DNA of 64,000 nucleotides from Sphaerisporangium krabiense (GCF_014200435.1 NZ_JACHBR010000001.1:5088001-5152000), one strand, 5' to 3'. Shown: positions 50,052 through 59,110, numbered from the stretch's first letter. Notes: a model not told the origin generated them from the sequence alone. Translations and numbers: made by a program.

Positions 50052-51160
50052 GGGTGATCTCCTCGGTCGAGGTCCGGCAGGCGGTTGCCGATCATGTGGT
50101 GGAACGCCGAGGCGGTGCCGAAGTAGGCGCTGGCCAGGCCGTCGGAGGACTCCAGCCGTAAGGCCTCCTCCGCCATCAGCCGCTCCGCCGCCTCGATCCG
50201 CGCCTTCGGTTCCGGGTGGGTGTGCAGGGCCGAGGGCCTTCTGGCGTCGAGGGTCGTCAGGAATCCGATCAGTTTGAGCACGGTGCCGATGCAGAAACCG
50301 GCCGTGCCCCGGGCCGTTCCCCGCTTGAAGAGCGGCGCCTCCATATAGGAGAGGAACGGTTCGACGCACCGTCGCAACGCCCATTCGTCGGCGGCGAGTT
50401 CCTGGGCGGCCGACAGGCCGGCGTCGGCGGGTGACACGGCGCCGTCGAAATGACCGAGCTCGATGTGCGCGAGCTCGTGGTGGATGAGGAACGACCAGCA
50501 GGCGAGTGACGCGATGGTGACCATGACGGTCCACATCGGGTTCGCCATGATGTCCTCGGGCAGGTAGCCGTGCCCGAAGGTGGGCGGGGTGGACTCCGCC
50601 ATCCACCGGTCGCTGATGATCGAGGCGAGGCCGTCGATGATGAGCTGGGGAGAGATGTTGAACATGGGCCGGCCGTCCGGGCCGGGGGTGGTGGAGGAGA
50701 TGACCGCCGCGAACTCGTCCACCAGGCGCACGAACTGGGCGCTGGCGATGATCATGCAGCCCTCGTCCACCTGGTAGGTGACCAGGTTCGGGACCAGGAA
50801 CGCCCGGTGCTCGTCCTCCAGCGGGTCGTACAGCATCGTGCGCGGCACGGTGCCGATCAGGATGTCGGGAGGCGGCTTCAGGCCGAGCAGCCCGGTCGTG
50901 GTGACCAGCGGATCGTCGGGGTAGGAGAAGCGGAGCCCGTACAGGTGTCGTACCGCGTCGGAGCCCCCGGTCCGGGCGGTGGCGGTGAGGAACGCGTCCA
51001 GGTCGTCGGCGAAATGCGGCAGAAAGAACTGCCCGGCGGATTCGTACAGTTCGCGGTACCGCGCCATCAAGGCTTCGTTTCGCGGAGGCAGGCGGTGACG
51101 CCTGGCGACCCATAATCGCATTCGTAGCAGTTTCATGGTCTCGGAGAGCAATCCCACCAC
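50048..51160 (-). CDS. Zinc metalloprotease (HExxH) of an accessory two-gene cassette
   Basis: A 370-residue protein. The zinc motif HHELAHIELGH (HExxH at 228-232) is followed by QELAADEW with E254 and D258, a gluzincin-type HExxH...ExxxD. A hydrophobic helix (MWTVMVTIASLACWSFLI) directly precedes the motif, and another at ~275-295 (GTAGFCIGTVLKLIGFLTTL) may be membrane-embedded, as in M48/M56-type proteases. HTHPEPKARIEAAERL near 310 resembles the HPxxxxRI of M48. The start is uncertain: GTG 51160 or ATG 51136, both with weak ribosome sites. Its stop overlaps the next gene. Confidence 0.75.
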   Translation of the reverse strand: MVGLLSETMKLLRMRLWVARRHRLPPRNEALMARYRELYESAGQFFLPHFADDLDAFLTATARTGGSDAVRHLYGLRFSYPDDPLVTTTGLLGLKPPPDILIGTVPRTMLYDPLEDEHRAFLVPNLVTYQVDEGCMIIASAQFVRLVDEFAAVISSTTPGPDGRPMFNISPQLIIDGLASIISDRWMAESTPPTFGHGYLPEDIMANPMWTVMVTIASLACWSFLIHHELAHIELGHFDGAVSPADAGLSAAQELAADEWALRRCVEPFLSYMEAPLFKRGTARGTAGFCIGTVLKLIGFLTTLDARRPSALHTHPEPKARIEAAERLMAEEALRLESSDGLASAYFGTASAFHHMIGNRLPDLDRGDHP

Positions 51161-51307
51161 CCGCCCTGCCGTGATCGGCGATCGACTTCGCCCCCGTACT
51201 CAACTCTACTGTGCGGCGGCGAGGGGGAATGAGGCTCTTTCCGCCGGTCGGCACGGTCCGAAATCCGCCCGCCATCCCGACAAAACGGCTATTACTCTTA
51301 AACCAAC

Positions 51308-51445
51308 GTGGCAGCTGAGGTGCGAGGTGCCCGGTGGCGCACGAGCTCTTTTCCTGCGGATACGGGTACCCGCGTGGAACTCGCATCGGACCTGCCGCGT
51401 GTGTTCGCGGTGCGTGACAGCTGGTTCGAGCGTCAGGAGGACGCG
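51308..51445 (+). pseudogene. Truncated DUF397 copy joined in frame to the hydrolase gene
   Basis: The first 38 codons match DUF397 (ARWRTSSFPADTGTRVELASDLPRVFAVRDS) and align with the intact copy at 49157. The match stops after GCGGTGCGTGACAG, then the frame runs eight residues into the alpha/beta hydrolase start at 51446. The C-terminal half of DUF397 is missing. The region before the start also ends in NQRGS-stop like the remnant at 49167. Confidence 0.75.
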
Positions 51446-52273
51446 ATGCCCCACCCGTACGCCGACACCCTGCGCCTGCCTGGTGCCGATCTCCACTACC
51501 AGGTGCGTGGCCAGGGACCGGCGCTTCTGTTGATTCCCGGCAGCAACGGTGACGCGGGCCTGTACGAAGCCCTGGCCGAGTTGCTCGCCGACCGGTACAC
51601 GGTGATCAGTTATGACCGGCGCGGCTTCTCGCGCAGCACGCTGGAGGAGCCACCGCCCCATGGATGGACCCCCGCCGGGTGGCTGAGGACGCACACCGAG
51701 GACGCCCGGCGCCTGCTGGCGGCCGTCGCCACCGGCCCGGCCCACGTGCTGGGCAGCAGCGCGGGCGCGGTCGTCGGGCTCGCGCTGGCCGGGAGCCACC
51801 CCGACCTGGTCACGCGGCTGGTCGCCCACGAGCCGCCCCTGACACCCCTGCTGCCGGACGCCGCCCGGTGGCAGGACTTCTTCGAGGACGTGTACGTCAC
51901 CTACCGGCGCGAGGGGATCGGCCCGGCCATCCAGGCGTTCGCCGCCGGGACCGGGCTGGGTGAGCTGCGGAAACCGGCCGACGCCGATGCCGGGCTGCTC
52001 CGCCGGGTCATGGGCAACTTCGACTTCTTCCTCGCGCACGAGGTCCGGCAGGCGCCGTGCGTCCACCCCGACCTGGCCGCGCTGGACGCGCAGCAGGGAC
52101 GAATCGTGATGGCCGGGGGCGAGGCACGCGAGTCGTTCTGCTACCGCACCAGCGCCGTCCTGGCCGACCGGTGGGGACGGGATGTGGTCGACTTCCCGGG
52201 TGACCACACCGGCTACTGGTCCAGGCCCGCCGATTTCGCCGCGACGCTGGCCGATGTCCTCACCCAGGACTAG
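51446..52273 (+). CDS. Alpha/beta hydrolase
   Basis: A 275-residue hydrolase. It has LLLIPGSNGDAGLYEALAELLADRYTVISYDRRGFSRS, the nucleophile elbow GSSAG (in VLGSSAGAVVGLAL) and a C-terminal His in GDHTGYW. The ATG at 51446 has its own AGGAGG 5 nt upstream, so it can be translated without the DUF397 part, though the frame is continuous from 51308. The substrate is unknown. Its stop overlaps the convergent methyltransferase stop by 4 bp. Confidence 0.88.
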   Translation: MPHPYADTLRLPGADLHYQVRGQGPALLLIPGSNGDAGLYEALAELLADRYTVISYDRRGFSRSTLEEPPPHGWTPAGWLRTHTEDARRLLAAVATGPAHVLGSSAGAVVGLALAGSHPDLVTRLVAHEPPLTPLLPDAARWQDFFEDVYVTYRREGIGPAIQAFAAGTGLGELRKPADADAGLLRRVMGNFDFFLAHEVRQAPCVHPDLAALDAQQGRIVMAGGEARESFCYRTSAVLADRWGRDVVDFPGDHTGYWSRPADFAATLADVLTQD

Positions 52274-52998
52274 ACGCGCAGCAGGAGCAGGGAGGCGAAG
52301 CCGAGGGTGGCCCGGTAGCCGTTGAGCCACAGCTCGCGGTGTTCTCTCGCGGCGGCGAGCGCCTGGTCGCCGTCGGGGCCGGGGTGCTCGGCGGCCCAGC
52401 GGGACAGGGAGCCGGTCCAGGACCACTCGTACTCGTCCCACTCCTCCAGCGTGCTCACATGGGCGTAGACGGTCAGCCATCCCTCGGACTCCGCCGTCTC
52501 GACCGTGCCCGCCAGGTCACGGTAGTCGCCGATGACCTCGGCCAGTTCGGGGGTGGGCGGCCGTTCCCAGAATCCCTCACCTACCAGCGCGAGCCCGCCG
52601 GGGCGTACGAACCGGGCGATCGCGTCCATCGTCGGCTTGAGGCCGCCGAAGGCGTGCGTGGAGCCCATGCACAGCACGAGGTCGTACGGCTCGGGGGCGG
52701 AGAAGCGCTCGGCGGGTGAGGAGTGGAGCGAAATCCGGTCGGACAACCCTCGCGCGGCCGCCGCCCGTCCGGCGGAGGCGAGGGCGTGCGGTGAGATGTC
52801 GACACCGTCGGCCACCGCGGAGGAGACCAGCTCGAGCGCCCGCAGCGACCATTCGCCCTCGCCGCACCCGACGTCCAGGACCCGGGCCGCCTCCGGCAGC
52901 GCGGCCCGCCGCAGCAGCCGATCGAGGTTCGCCTCAGAAACGGGCGCGGCGATCGGATGATCCCGGTGCGCGATGGCACTGAGCAGATCTCGTTCCAT
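52270..52998 (-). CDS. SAM-dependent methyltransferase (class I)
   Basis: A 242-residue enzyme with ARVLDVGCGEGEW (SAM loop), VDGVDISPHAL, and CMGSTHAFGG. The order fits UbiE/COQ5-like small-molecule methyltransferases. The ATG at 52998 is used; its ribosome site is weak. It is convergent with the hydrolase. The substrate cannot be told. Confidence 0.87.
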   Translation of the reverse strand: MERDLLSAIAHRDHPIAAPVSEANLDRLLRRAALPEAARVLDVGCGEGEWSLRALELVSSAVADGVDISPHALASAGRAAAARGLSDRISLHSSPAERFSAPEPYDLVLCMGSTHAFGGLKPTMDAIARFVRPGGLALVGEGFWERPPTPELAEVIGDYRDLAGTVETAESEGWLTVYAHVSTLEEWDEYEWSWTGSLSRWAAEHPGPDGDQALAAAREHRELWLNGYRATLGFASLLLLRV

Positions 52999-53083
52999 CC
53001 GCCCATCATCCCAATCCGCGGAACCCGGAGCCGGAGGTCGTCCCCCGAAATGGTCCTCCGCTCCGCTCCGGGCTGTTTCTCCC

Positions 53084-53098
53084 AGGGGCTCCGCCCCT
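53084..53098. terminator. Small GC hairpin of the widespread extragenic type
   Basis: AGGGGC-TCC-GCCCCT lies in the 188-bp gap after the quinone oxidoreductase. The flanking text (GGGGCTCCGCCCCTTCGACC) is a common extragenic palindrome of high-GC actinobacteria. It may act as a terminator for the oxidoreductase; there is no U-run. Confidence 0.35.
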
Positions 53099-53186
53099 TC
53101 GACCCCGAGGTTCACCCCGGACCTGTCGCCGGGTCGGGTTCGCGACGGGCTCGGCCAGACCGTCACCGGCTCAAGGACGTGCGGGC

Positions 53187-54212
53187 TCATGCGGTGAGGA
53201 TGATCTTGCCGGATACCGTGCCGGATTCGGCCAGGCGCAGGGCGTCGGCGGCCTGGGTGAGGGGGAGTTCGGCGGCGATGGCGGGGGAGATGGCGCCGGC
53301 TTTCAGGGCCGTGAGGACCTGGGTGAGGTCGGTGTGGAGCCTGGTGCGGAAGCGGGTCCTGGCGAGGGCGCGGCCGGCCCAGATGTTGAAGAAGTAGGCG
53401 CGGCGGCGGTTGGGCAGGGCGTTCCACAGCCACGTGCGGAGGAGGATCTTCAGGACCGGCCACTGCTTGGAGCCGGTGTCGTCGCGGGTGGAGGCGCTGC
53501 CGTAGGAGACGAGGGTGCCGCCGGGGGCGAGCAGCCGCCAGGAGTCGACGACGCCGCGCCCGCCGACGTGGTCGAAGACGGCGTCCACGCCGCCGGGCGC
53601 GAGCTCCCGCACCCGGGCGGGAACGTCCTCGGTGCGGTAGTCGACGGGGGTCACGCCGAGACCGCGCAGGGTGTCGTGGTGGCGCGCGGACGCCGTCCCG
53701 ATGACCCGTACGCCCGCGTTGCGGGCCAGTTGGACGAGCATCATGCCGACCCCGCCGTTGGCGCCGTGCACGAGGATCGTCCGCCCGGCGCGGACCCGCG
53801 CCTTGCGGTGCAGCATCTGCCACGCCGTGACGCCGTTGACGACCGCGGTCTCCGCCTCGGCGGCGCCGACGCCGTCCGGCACCTCGACGACGTCCGCCGC
53901 GTCCAGCGGCACGTGGCTGGCCCAGGCGCCGACCTTGGTGAGCGCGGCGACCCGTGCGCCGGCCAGGCCGGGCCTGACACCCGTGCCGGTCGCGATCACG
54001 GTGCCGACCAGGTCGTAGCCCGGCACGAAGGGGAAGGGCGGCTGGTCGTAGTAGCGGCCGCGCCGCATCTGCTGCTCGGCGAACGACACCCCGGTCGCCT
54101 CCATGCGGATCAGGACCTGTCCCGGGCCGGGTACGGGGACGGGGGTGTGCCGGATCACGAGCCCTTCCGGCTCGACCTTGCCCGGCAGGACCACCTCGAC
54201 GCGCTCTGCCAT
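53187..54212 (-). CDS. Quinone oxidoreductase-like NADPH dehydrogenase (MDR family)
   Basis: A 341-residue medium-chain reductase without structural zinc cysteines. The N-terminal GroES-like part has QVLIRMEATGVSFAEQQMRRGRYY and VPGYDLVGTV; the cofactor loop is ILVHGANGGVGMMLVQLA. This is the QOR/zinc-independent group that reduces quinones or enones with NADPH. A TetR regulator is divergent, 151 bp away, and probably controls it. Confidence 0.92.
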   Translation of the reverse strand: MAERVEVVLPGKVEPEGLVIRHTPVPVPGPGQVLIRMEATGVSFAEQQMRRGRYYDQPPFPFVPGYDLVGTVIATGTGVRPGLAGARVAALTKVGAWASHVPLDAADVVEVPDGVGAAEAETAVVNGVTAWQMLHRKARVRAGRTILVHGANGGVGMMLVQLARNAGVRVIGTASARHHDTLRGLGVTPVDYRTEDVPARVRELAPGGVDAVFDHVGGRGVVDSWRLLAPGGTLVSYGSASTRDDTGSKQWPVLKILLRTWLWNALPNRRRAYFFNIWAGRALARTRFRTRLHTDLTQVLTALKAGAISPAIAAELPLTQAADALRLAESGTVSGKIILTA

Positions 54213-54248
54213 GATGACCTCCGTTACATGCTCTTGTGTTGATTAGAG

Positions 54249-54256
54249 GTTATAAC
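54249..54256. promoter_or_regulatory. Palindrome between oxidoreductase and TetR genes
   Basis: GTTATAAC in an AT-rich part of the divergent region, 37 bp from the oxidoreductase start. It is the only obvious symmetric element and could be part of the TetR operator or a -10 region. Confidence 0.25.
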
Positions 54257-54363
54257 TGAAGCGTGGCACGGCTCCGGTGCGCCGTCAAGGCGGCCGGATG
54301 AGATCTGTTAGATTGACTCCCGTCCGCGATAGGGTGTAACCATCCGAACGGCGAGGTGGTGGC

Positions 54364-55008
54364 ATGGCGAAGACCGCGGAGTCTCCGCGTGAGCGGTACC
54401 GGACGCAGGTGCGTACGGAGATCAAGGAACGGGCTTGGGAGCAGATCGCCACCGCCGGGGCGTCCGCGCTGTCCCTCAACGCGATCGCCAAGCAGATGGG
54501 CATGAGCGGCCCGGCGCTCTACCGCTACTTCGCCGGCCGCGACGAGCTGATCACCGAATTGGTCAGGGACGCCTATCGCAGCCTCGCCGACGCCTTCCTG
54601 GCCGCCGCCGCGGACGGCGCCGACCTGCACGGCCTCGCGCACGCGCTGCGCCGCTGGGCGCTGGCGGATCCCCAGCGGTACATGCTCATCTACGGCACGC
54701 CCATCCCCGGCTACCACGCCCCTGACGACATCACCGCGATCAGCGGGGAGATCATGGCGGTCCTGCTCGACGCCTGCGAGGCGCCGTCCGCCGGAACCGC
54801 GACGACCGGCTTCGACGACCACCTCGACGAGCACCGGCGGTGGGACGGCGGGAAGCCGGTCTCCCCTCAGACGCTGCGCCTCGCCCTGTCCTGCTGGACG
54901 CGCCTGCACGGCGTCCTGTCCCTGGAACTCGCCGGCCACTTCACCGGGATGGGCTTCGACCCCGCCCTGCTGTTCGCCGCCGAACTCGACGCCCTGCTCG
55001 GCCGCTGA
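54364..55008 (+). CDS. TetR-family regulator with WHG-type C-terminal domain
   Basis: A 214-residue regulator. The HTH is LSLNAIAKQMGMSGPALYRYFAGRDELITELV. The C-terminal part (LRRWALADPQRYMLIYGTPIPGYHAPDD, LSCWTRLHGVLSLELAGHF) is the WHG-domain type. The product of 59111-59815 has the same design. It is divergent from the quinone oxidoreductase, its likely target. Confidence 0.9.
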   Translation: MAKTAESPRERYRTQVRTEIKERAWEQIATAGASALSLNAIAKQMGMSGPALYRYFAGRDELITELVRDAYRSLADAFLAAAADGADLHGLAHALRRWALADPQRYMLIYGTPIPGYHAPDDITAISGEIMAVLLDACEAPSAGTATTGFDDHLDEHRRWDGGKPVSPQTLRLALSCWTRLHGVLSLELAGHFTGMGFDPALLFAAELDALLGR

Positions 55009-55048
55009 CCCCGCCGGGCCGGTGCGTCATCGCATGCGGGCGCCCGGA

Positions 55049-55807
55049 TCAAAGGCTGGACAGGAAGGCGAGGACCATGAGGATGATCAGGAGGCCGGCG
55101 AAACAGGCCGCGCCGATGGCCAGGCAGCCGCCGAACGTCAAGCCGGAGCGGGCGGGGACCACAGGCATGGTGCCGGGTGGGCGCAGGGGCATGCCCGGGG
55201 GGACGTACGGCGCCATGTGGCCGGGCGGCCGCCCGAACGCTCCCGTCAGGCCGGTGGGGTTCGCCGGGCCGGTCGGCGTGAGGGGGTAAGGCCAGGCGGC
55301 CGAGGGGGGATACCCCATGCCGGCCGGACCGGAGGAGGCGGGGGAGGCGCCGCCCGGAGGGCCGGGGCGGTGAGCGGTGCGCGGGGGGCCAGAGAACGGG
55401 GGATAGGCCGCGCCGGTGCGGCCGGGGGTTCCCGGTCGCGGCGGCATGCCGGACGGCGGCACGGGACGGCCGCCGTGCGCGCCGCCGGGACGGCCGCCGT
55501 ACGGGGTCCCTCCCGGGCCCGCGGGGTAGCCGGGGCCTGCCGGGCGTCCCGGATACCCGGGGCCGGCCGGGCGGACCGGCCGGGTCGGGGGCACGGGGCC
55601 GCTCGCGAAGCCGGGAGGTCCCGCGGGACCGGGCGGGGTACGGCCGTCGCCGGGCGCGGGACGGTCGGTGTTCCACTGGGGAGGGCCGGGCGGGGCGACG
55701 GGGGACGGCGGGTCGGGGGCGCGGCGTTCGTCGCAGACCATGCAGCGGACCTGCTGGGCGTCGTTGTAGGTGTCGCAGGCCGCGCACTGCCATGTAGTAC
55801 CTGCCAT
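55049..55807 (-). CDS. RanBP2-type zinc-finger, Pro/Gly-rich single-span membrane protein
   Basis: A 252-residue protein starting at the ATG 5 nt after AGGGGG. The N-terminus is a zinc ribbon of the RanBP2 type (TWQCAACDTYNDAQQVRCMVCDERR). A long Pro/Gly-rich disordered middle with PGYPGRPAGPGYPAGPGG repeats follows, then a C-terminal membrane helix (GGCLAIGAACFAGLLIILMVLAFL). It follows the VWA-kinase-phosphatase set on the same strand after 216 bp. Zinc-ribbon partners are known in TerY-P-type cassettes; here the role is inference. Confidence 0.75.
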   Translation of the reverse strand: MAGTTWQCAACDTYNDAQQVRCMVCDERRAPDPPSPVAPPGPPQWNTDRPAPGDGRTPPGPAGPPGFASGPVPPTRPVRPAGPGYPGRPAGPGYPAGPGGTPYGGRPGGAHGGRPVPPSGMPPRPGTPGRTGAAYPPFSGPPRTAHRPGPPGGASPASSGPAGMGYPPSAAWPYPLTPTGPANPTGLTGAFGRPPGHMAPYVPPGMPLRPPGTMPVVPARSGLTFGGCLAIGAACFAGLLIILMVLAFLSSL

Positions 55808-56023
55808 GGCACCCCCTGCCGATCGACCCACTCCGCCGAACGCGCCCCGTCCGGCGGCTCGCGTGCCGTCTTCCGGGGCGCTACTTCCGTCCTCATGGAC
55901 GTTACCGCTCACCCTCAGGGGACCGGTCCCGCCGGCGGTCAAGGGCGTGGACCGTTCTCCCCCTCGGTGTCGCCTTCCGTCCTCACGGTACGTCCTCGGG
56001 TTCGCGGGCGGGCGGCGCGGGCG

Positions 56024-56731
56024 TCAGAGGCTGTGCGCGATGGTGTTAATGATTTCATCCATTTCGACGTCCTGGAGACCTTCGCCCGCTTTTGACGGGA
56101 ACTGCATGGTGAGGCTCCACTCGTCGGTGATGCCGGTCCACGGCTCGGTGTCGGGGGCGAACAGGACGAGCCGCTTCGCCGAGTGCTCCATGACGGCCGT
56201 CTGGCTGCTCGCGTACCCCCACTCCTCGAACAGCTCGTCCATGGTGCGCGGGATGTGCATCGGGTAGGTGTGCGCGGCCATGGCCTCCGGCGTGCCGATC
56301 GGGTGCGCGGGGGCGTCGGTGAACAGGACGATGACGTGACGCCGCCGGTCCAGGCCCTTCTCCCACGGCGCGTTGATGGCCAGCGCGAGGGCCTCGAGCC
56401 CGGACTCGGGGAAGTCGCCGCCGCCGGTCGCCTCAAGACGGCGCACGAACCTCTCGAACTCCGGCGCCTGGTCGGGAAGGACGAAGAAGTCGCTCTCCTC
56501 GATCGCGTCGTCGGCGCGGTCGGCGAAGTCGCGGAAGCCGATCACCCTCAGCCGGAGCTGGCTGATCGCCTTGCCCGACCGCGTCATCACGGACTCCAGC
56601 CGCTCGTGGAACGACAGGGCGCTCTCTTTGACGGTGTCCAGCACCGGGCGCATGCTCTCGGTCACGTCGATGCACAGCACGATGTCGACCGCGTACCGCA
56701 GGTTCCCGGTGTGCTGCTGGCCGGTTGTCAT
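56024..56731 (-). CDS. TerY-like von Willebrand factor A protein
   Basis: A 235-residue VWA domain protein. The metal-ion site starts with DVTES (22-26), a Thr variant of DxSxS, with GGGDFPESGLEAL and VIVLFTDAPAHP as the other MIDAS loops. No signal or membrane segment is present. It is the third gene of the PP2C-kinase-VWA run (58932 to 56024), the composition of the TerY-P triad linked to stress and chemical defence. Confidence 0.85.
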   Translation of the reverse strand: MTTGQQHTGNLRYAVDIVLCIDVTESMRPVLDTVKESALSFHERLESVMTRSGKAISQLRLRVIGFRDFADRADDAIEESDFFVLPDQAPEFERFVRRLEATGGGDFPESGLEALALAINAPWEKGLDRRRHVIVLFTDAPAHPIGTPEAMAAHTYPMHIPRTMDELFEEWGYASSQTAVMEHSAKRLVLFAPDTEPWTGITDEWSLTMQFPSKAGEGLQDVEMDEIINTIAHSL

Positions 56732-56794
56732 TGCCGGTTGGTCCCTTCCGATCGTTCGCGAGCCCGCCGGGACCGTCCCGGCCGGGCCGTGGGG

Positions 56795-57781
56795 TCAGCG
56801 ACGGCCGTCGCCGAGGTTGATGCGCACGCGCGAGCCCGGCCGCGGGGGAGGGGGCATGGCGGGGCCGGCCCCCTCGGGTGGCCGTACGTGCAGGACGCAC
56901 GCCTCCGGATCGCCAAGCGTAGCCAGGAACGCGGAGACCGGCGGGCGCGCGGCGGGATCCAGGGCCGTCATGGCCGTGAGCAGCGCGCGCACGGGCGCGC
57001 TCAGCCGGTCGTCCATGCGCAGGGCCTCGCCCGCCATCACCGCGTCGGCGGGGGAGTCGTGCCGGTCGTCGAACCCGGGGATCGCGCCGGTCAGGTACCG
57101 GTGCGCCATGAGCCCGAGCGCGAAGACGTCCACCGACGTCGTCAGGTGCTCAGGAAGCGCGTCCGGATCGCCCTGGACGTACCGCCGCCACTCCGGCGCG
57201 CCGTACACCGAGTCGCCCGTGATGGTCTCCCGGTCGGGCGGCCCCCCGGAGATGTAGGAGTCGTCGAAGTCGATGAGCTTGGCGGTGTGGAAGGCGCGCG
57301 GGTTCTTCTTCTGGATGAGCACGTTGGACGGCTTCAGGTCGCCGTGGACGACGCCGATGCCGTGCAGCAGCCCGACGCTCAGCCCGAGGGTCTTCAGCAG
57401 CACCGACTTCCCGCGCGGGGTGAGGCCGTGCGGCTCGTCCAGGGGAGAGGGGACGATGCGCTCGGTCACCTTGTAGTACGTCGTGCCCTCGTGGAAGAAG
57501 TCCGTGGCAAGGACCAGGTTGCCCGCGCCGGTCACGTCGTGGGAGAGCCTGTCCATGATGGCCCGCTGGCGCCGCTCGAACTCCTCGCACTCGCGCAGCC
57601 GCAGCGCCTTGCTCGCCGCCGACGCGGTGGAGCCCTCGCGGGGCCGCTTCGGCTCCAGGAAGCGCTTGATGAAGTGCTCGCGCCCGCCTCGCACCGCGAA
57701 GGCCCACACGCACTTGCCGCCGCCGTCGTTGGTCGGCTCGCTGACGACGTGGTAACCCCTGATCACTGCGCCGAGCTTCAT
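56795..57781 (-). CDS. Protein kinase of a TerY-P-like triad
   Basis: A 328-residue soluble kinase. The lysine of strand 3 is in EHFIKRFLEP, the catalytic loop is VVHGDLKPSNVLI with Asp148 kept (HGD rather than HRD), and the metal motif reads LIDFDDS (DFD for DFG). SVYGAPEWRRY and DVFALGLMAHRYLTG are the activation segment and helix F region. It keeps all residues for phosphotransfer. The ATG overlaps the PP2C stop (ATGA), so the two opposing activities are made together. Confidence 0.88.
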   Translation of the reverse strand: MKLGAVIRGYHVVSEPTNDGGGKCVWAFAVRGGREHFIKRFLEPKRPREGSTASAASKALRLRECEEFERRQRAIMDRLSHDVTGAGNLVLATDFFHEGTTYYKVTERIVPSPLDEPHGLTPRGKSVLLKTLGLSVGLLHGIGVVHGDLKPSNVLIQKKNPRAFHTAKLIDFDDSYISGGPPDRETITGDSVYGAPEWRRYVQGDPDALPEHLTTSVDVFALGLMAHRYLTGAIPGFDDRHDSPADAVMAGEALRMDDRLSAPVRALLTAMTALDPAARPPVSAFLATLGDPEACVLHVRPPEGAGPAMPPPPRPGSRVRINLGDGRR

Positions 57782-58932
57782 CTCGTCCCTTCGCGCGGCG
57801 GCGGCATGAGCTCCTCGTAGCACCGCCGGTAGTCCTGCCAGGCACGCTCCCGCCACCGCGTGCGCGCGGTCTGGTCGCCGTCCTCCGCGCCCGCGTGGCG
57901 CTCCTCCAACTCGCGCAGGCGAGGCGTGAACCCCTCCCTCAGCTCGTCGAGGCCGGCGAACCCGAACGCCGCCAGGCTCAGGGACGCGTCGTCCGCCGAG
58001 TACCCCGAGACGCGGTCGGCAAGCCGCTCGGCCCAGTCGCGTTCGTCCCGCGACTCGGCGAGCGTGCCGAGCAGGTGGCGCTCGAAGTCCGACGGCGTCT
58101 CGACGTACCCGAAGAAGCCGTCGGTCGCGCAGACCAGCACGCACGGGGTGTCCAGCGGCGCGCGGTGGGCCTCGACGCTGAAGGGGCGGTCGGCGCACAG
58201 CATGTTCGTCAGCGGAGGGTCCTGCAGGAGCTGTTCCAGCGCGTCGGTCTCGACGGTGTGGTCGCGGGTGAGCGCCCGCAGCCCCGCGCCCGGCGTGAGC
58301 GCGTACGCCCGGGAGTCGCCCGCCCACAGCGCCTCGCACTCCACCCCGCCGTCCACCGCCTTGTAGCGGATCGCGGCCATCGTGGACGGCAGGTCCCTGC
58401 GCATCGAGCTGATGAGCTTGCTCGTGGTGCGGGGACGCGCCGCGGTCAGCTCCGCCGCGAGCCTGCCGCGCAGGTCCTCGGCCTCGAACGGCGCGCCGGC
58501 CGCGAGGCCGTCCAGGAACCAGGACTCCACGCACGCGCGGGCCATGCGCGACCCCGCCCAGGCGCCGGTGCGGGGAAGCCCGGTACGCGACCGCCAGACC
58601 ACCGCGGCGCCCGCGCCGCCCGCGCCGTCGAAGACCCCGACGATGCCCTCGCGGGTCGGGCCGTGATGCACCAGCAGCGGGTCCGCGTCCTCACCCAGCC
58701 CGGCCCGCCGCTCCGTCCACACCCCGAGCGCCAGCCACTTCTCACCCCGGTGATGCCACACGGCCGCGCCCTCACGCGGACGGTCACGCGGCACCTGCGC
58801 AGGGGAAAGGGCGGCGTGCCCGGAGCCCTCCTTGGCGCCGCCGGCATGGCCAGGGCCGCGCCCGAGGTGGCCGGCGTGCTGGGCCGGGGCCCGCTCTGCC
58901 TCCTCGGCGTGCTCGGTCGCCGGCTCGCCCAT
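57778..58932 (-). CDS. PP2C-type protein phosphatase of a TerY-P-like triad
   Basis: A 384-residue protein. The phosphatase domain has IVGVFDGAGGAGAA, LWAGDSRAYALTP, VLVCATDGFFGYVE and YSADDASLSL, the metal-binding Asp positions of PP2C. The first ~60 residues are an acidic, Ala/His-rich extension. The ATG at 58932 lies 5 nt after GGAGGGG; the frame is open to 59040. It leads the run with the kinase and VWA genes and probably reverses the kinase's marks. Confidence 0.87.
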   Translation of the reverse strand: MGEPATEHAEEAERAPAQHAGHLGRGPGHAGGAKEGSGHAALSPAQVPRDRPREGAAVWHHRGEKWLALGVWTERRAGLGEDADPLLVHHGPTREGIVGVFDGAGGAGAAVVWRSRTGLPRTGAWAGSRMARACVESWFLDGLAAGAPFEAEDLRGRLAAELTAARPRTTSKLISSMRRDLPSTMAAIRYKAVDGGVECEALWAGDSRAYALTPGAGLRALTRDHTVETDALEQLLQDPPLTNMLCADRPFSVEAHRAPLDTPCVLVCATDGFFGYVETPSDFERHLLGTLAESRDERDWAERLADRVSGYSADDASLSLAAFGFAGLDELREGFTPRLRELEERHAGAEDGDQTARTRWRERAWQDYRRCYEELMPPPREGTR

Positions 58933-59110
58933 CGCCGCCCCTCCGTTCCGCGTCCGCGCCTCGTCCTCGAAGCCCGCCGCCCGCGCCCGCCCCATGACCG
59001 GCCGTTGGGCGGATCGCAGGCATTCGCCCCGTGTGCGCATCGTATGGCGCGAGGGCCCCTCGCCGCGCCGGTTGTCGGGTGCGGCGCGTGCCGGGTTCCG
59101 GACCGCCCGG

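Noticed and set aside
59042..59062. GC palindrome downstream of the TetR gene as a terminator
   Set aside because: The symmetric CGAGGG/CCCTCG leaves a one-base loop, so it cannot form the obvious hairpin; alternative pairings are weak.
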